Positions 33,539-33,659 of a DNA stretch of 33,659 bases are shown here, in pieces. The notes beneath the pieces were generated by a model that saw only the letters and a list, made by a program, of their open reading frames with translations, did no database searches and was not told the DNA's origin. Source of the DNA: Deltaproteobacteria bacterium (GTDB taxonomy: Bacteria; Desulfobacterota; Deferrimicrobia; Deferrimicrobiales; Deferrimicrobiaceae); contig JANXQJ010000013.1 of NCBI GenBank assembly GCA_025356865.1, positions 1-33,659 on the forward strand, read 5' to 3'. A program made the position numbers and the translations under genes. Each line of letters starts with the position of its first letter. The first letter of the stretch is position 1.

Positions 33539-33659
33539 ATGACGACGACCAGAGCCCTGCTTCTATTCCTGGCGGTCGCGACCTCGGGATGCGCCGCATC
33601 CATGCCGCCGCTGAAGACGGTCGAAAAGGTGGACCTCGCCCGCTTCATGGGGCCGTGGT
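33539..33659 (+). CDS. lipocalin (Blc-like lipoprotein), 5' part
   Basis: Starting at ATG 33539, the frame gives [19 protein letters not shown], a lipoprotein signal with Cys18, then [15 protein letters not shown], the GxW start of the lipocalin barrel as in bacterial Blc. GGGAGGG lies just upstream, so it can be translated alone, although it is in frame with the DUF1295 remnant. The window ends after 40 residues. Blc-type lipocalins sit in the outer membrane and bind lipids. Confidence 0.75.
   Translation, partial: MTTTRALLLFLAVATSGCAASMPPLKTVEKVDLARFMGPW

Noticed and set aside
1-33659. CRISPR arrays, insertion sequences, tRNA or rRNA genes
   Set aside because: I saw no regularly spaced repeats, no transposase or integrase frames and no tRNA/rRNA apart from tmRNA.

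Overview
The window is GC-rich (about two thirds G+C by eye) and densely packed. It looks like a chromosomal segment of a Gram-negative bacterium of the Geobacter/Desulfuromonas (deltaproteobacterial) type. The evidence is a citrate synthase of the mitochondrial-like class known from Geobacteraceae, a complete Tol-Pal operon (outer membrane), an exported multihaem c-type cytochrome, and tight operons with ATGA overlaps. The assignment is inferred from gene content only; no 16S rRNA or similar marker is present.

Layout. (1) 1-2870: a partial methylenetetrahydrofolate reductase (minus strand), citrate synthase with a good sigma70-type promoter and a terminator, and a Fur/PerR-family regulator (minus). 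(2) 2957-14704: a promoter followed by eleven closely spaced plus-strand genes with no terminator seen until 14704: tolQ-tolR-tolA-tolB-pal-cpoB, PIN-PhoH ATPase, a large FN3/multihaem cytochrome, tsaD, rsmA and a deoxynucleoside kinase. (3) 14714-18838: panB-panC-panD, a small unknown ORF, an amidohydrolase and smpB; a terminator-like hairpin with a competing upstream hairpin sits just before panB. (4) 18839-19187: an intergenic stretch with a long inverted repeat and then a promoter. (5) 19188-27005: a seven-gene operon: LysM-NlpC/P60 peptidase, lysozyme-like protein, SGNH hydrolase, MBOAT acyltransferase, second SGNH hydrolase, acyl carrier protein and a ketoacyl-synthase-III-like protein whose catalytic Cys is Ser. 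It ends in a strong bidirectional terminator. (6) 27093-30920: a chemoreceptor with a sigma28-type promoter, a LmbE-like deacetylase and a CapA-like protein. (7) 31052-33659: tmRNA (ssrA; tag ANDYSYALAA) and its terminator, an attachment-site-like repeat cluster, a truncated SRPBCC gene coupled to an SDR gene (minus), then a chalcone-isomerase-like protein, a DUF1295 N-terminal remnant and a partial lipocalin.

The best candidate for an undescribed system is region 5. An MBOAT membrane acyltransferase is flanked by two related SGNH proteins and co-transcribed with its own acyl carrier protein, a Ser-for-Cys KAS III homologue and two peptidoglycan-active enzymes. The arrangement recalls DltB/DltC/DltD and PatA/PatB logic. 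It suggests an acyl-ACP-fed machine that acylates peptidoglycan or an envelope polysaccharide. That function is inferred; the gene order, overlaps and residue substitution are read directly.

A second notable area is the ssrA downstream flank. A gene is cut off exactly at a cluster of GGGGTATTT-type repeats next to a classic integration target, which looks like the scar or edge of an integrative element.
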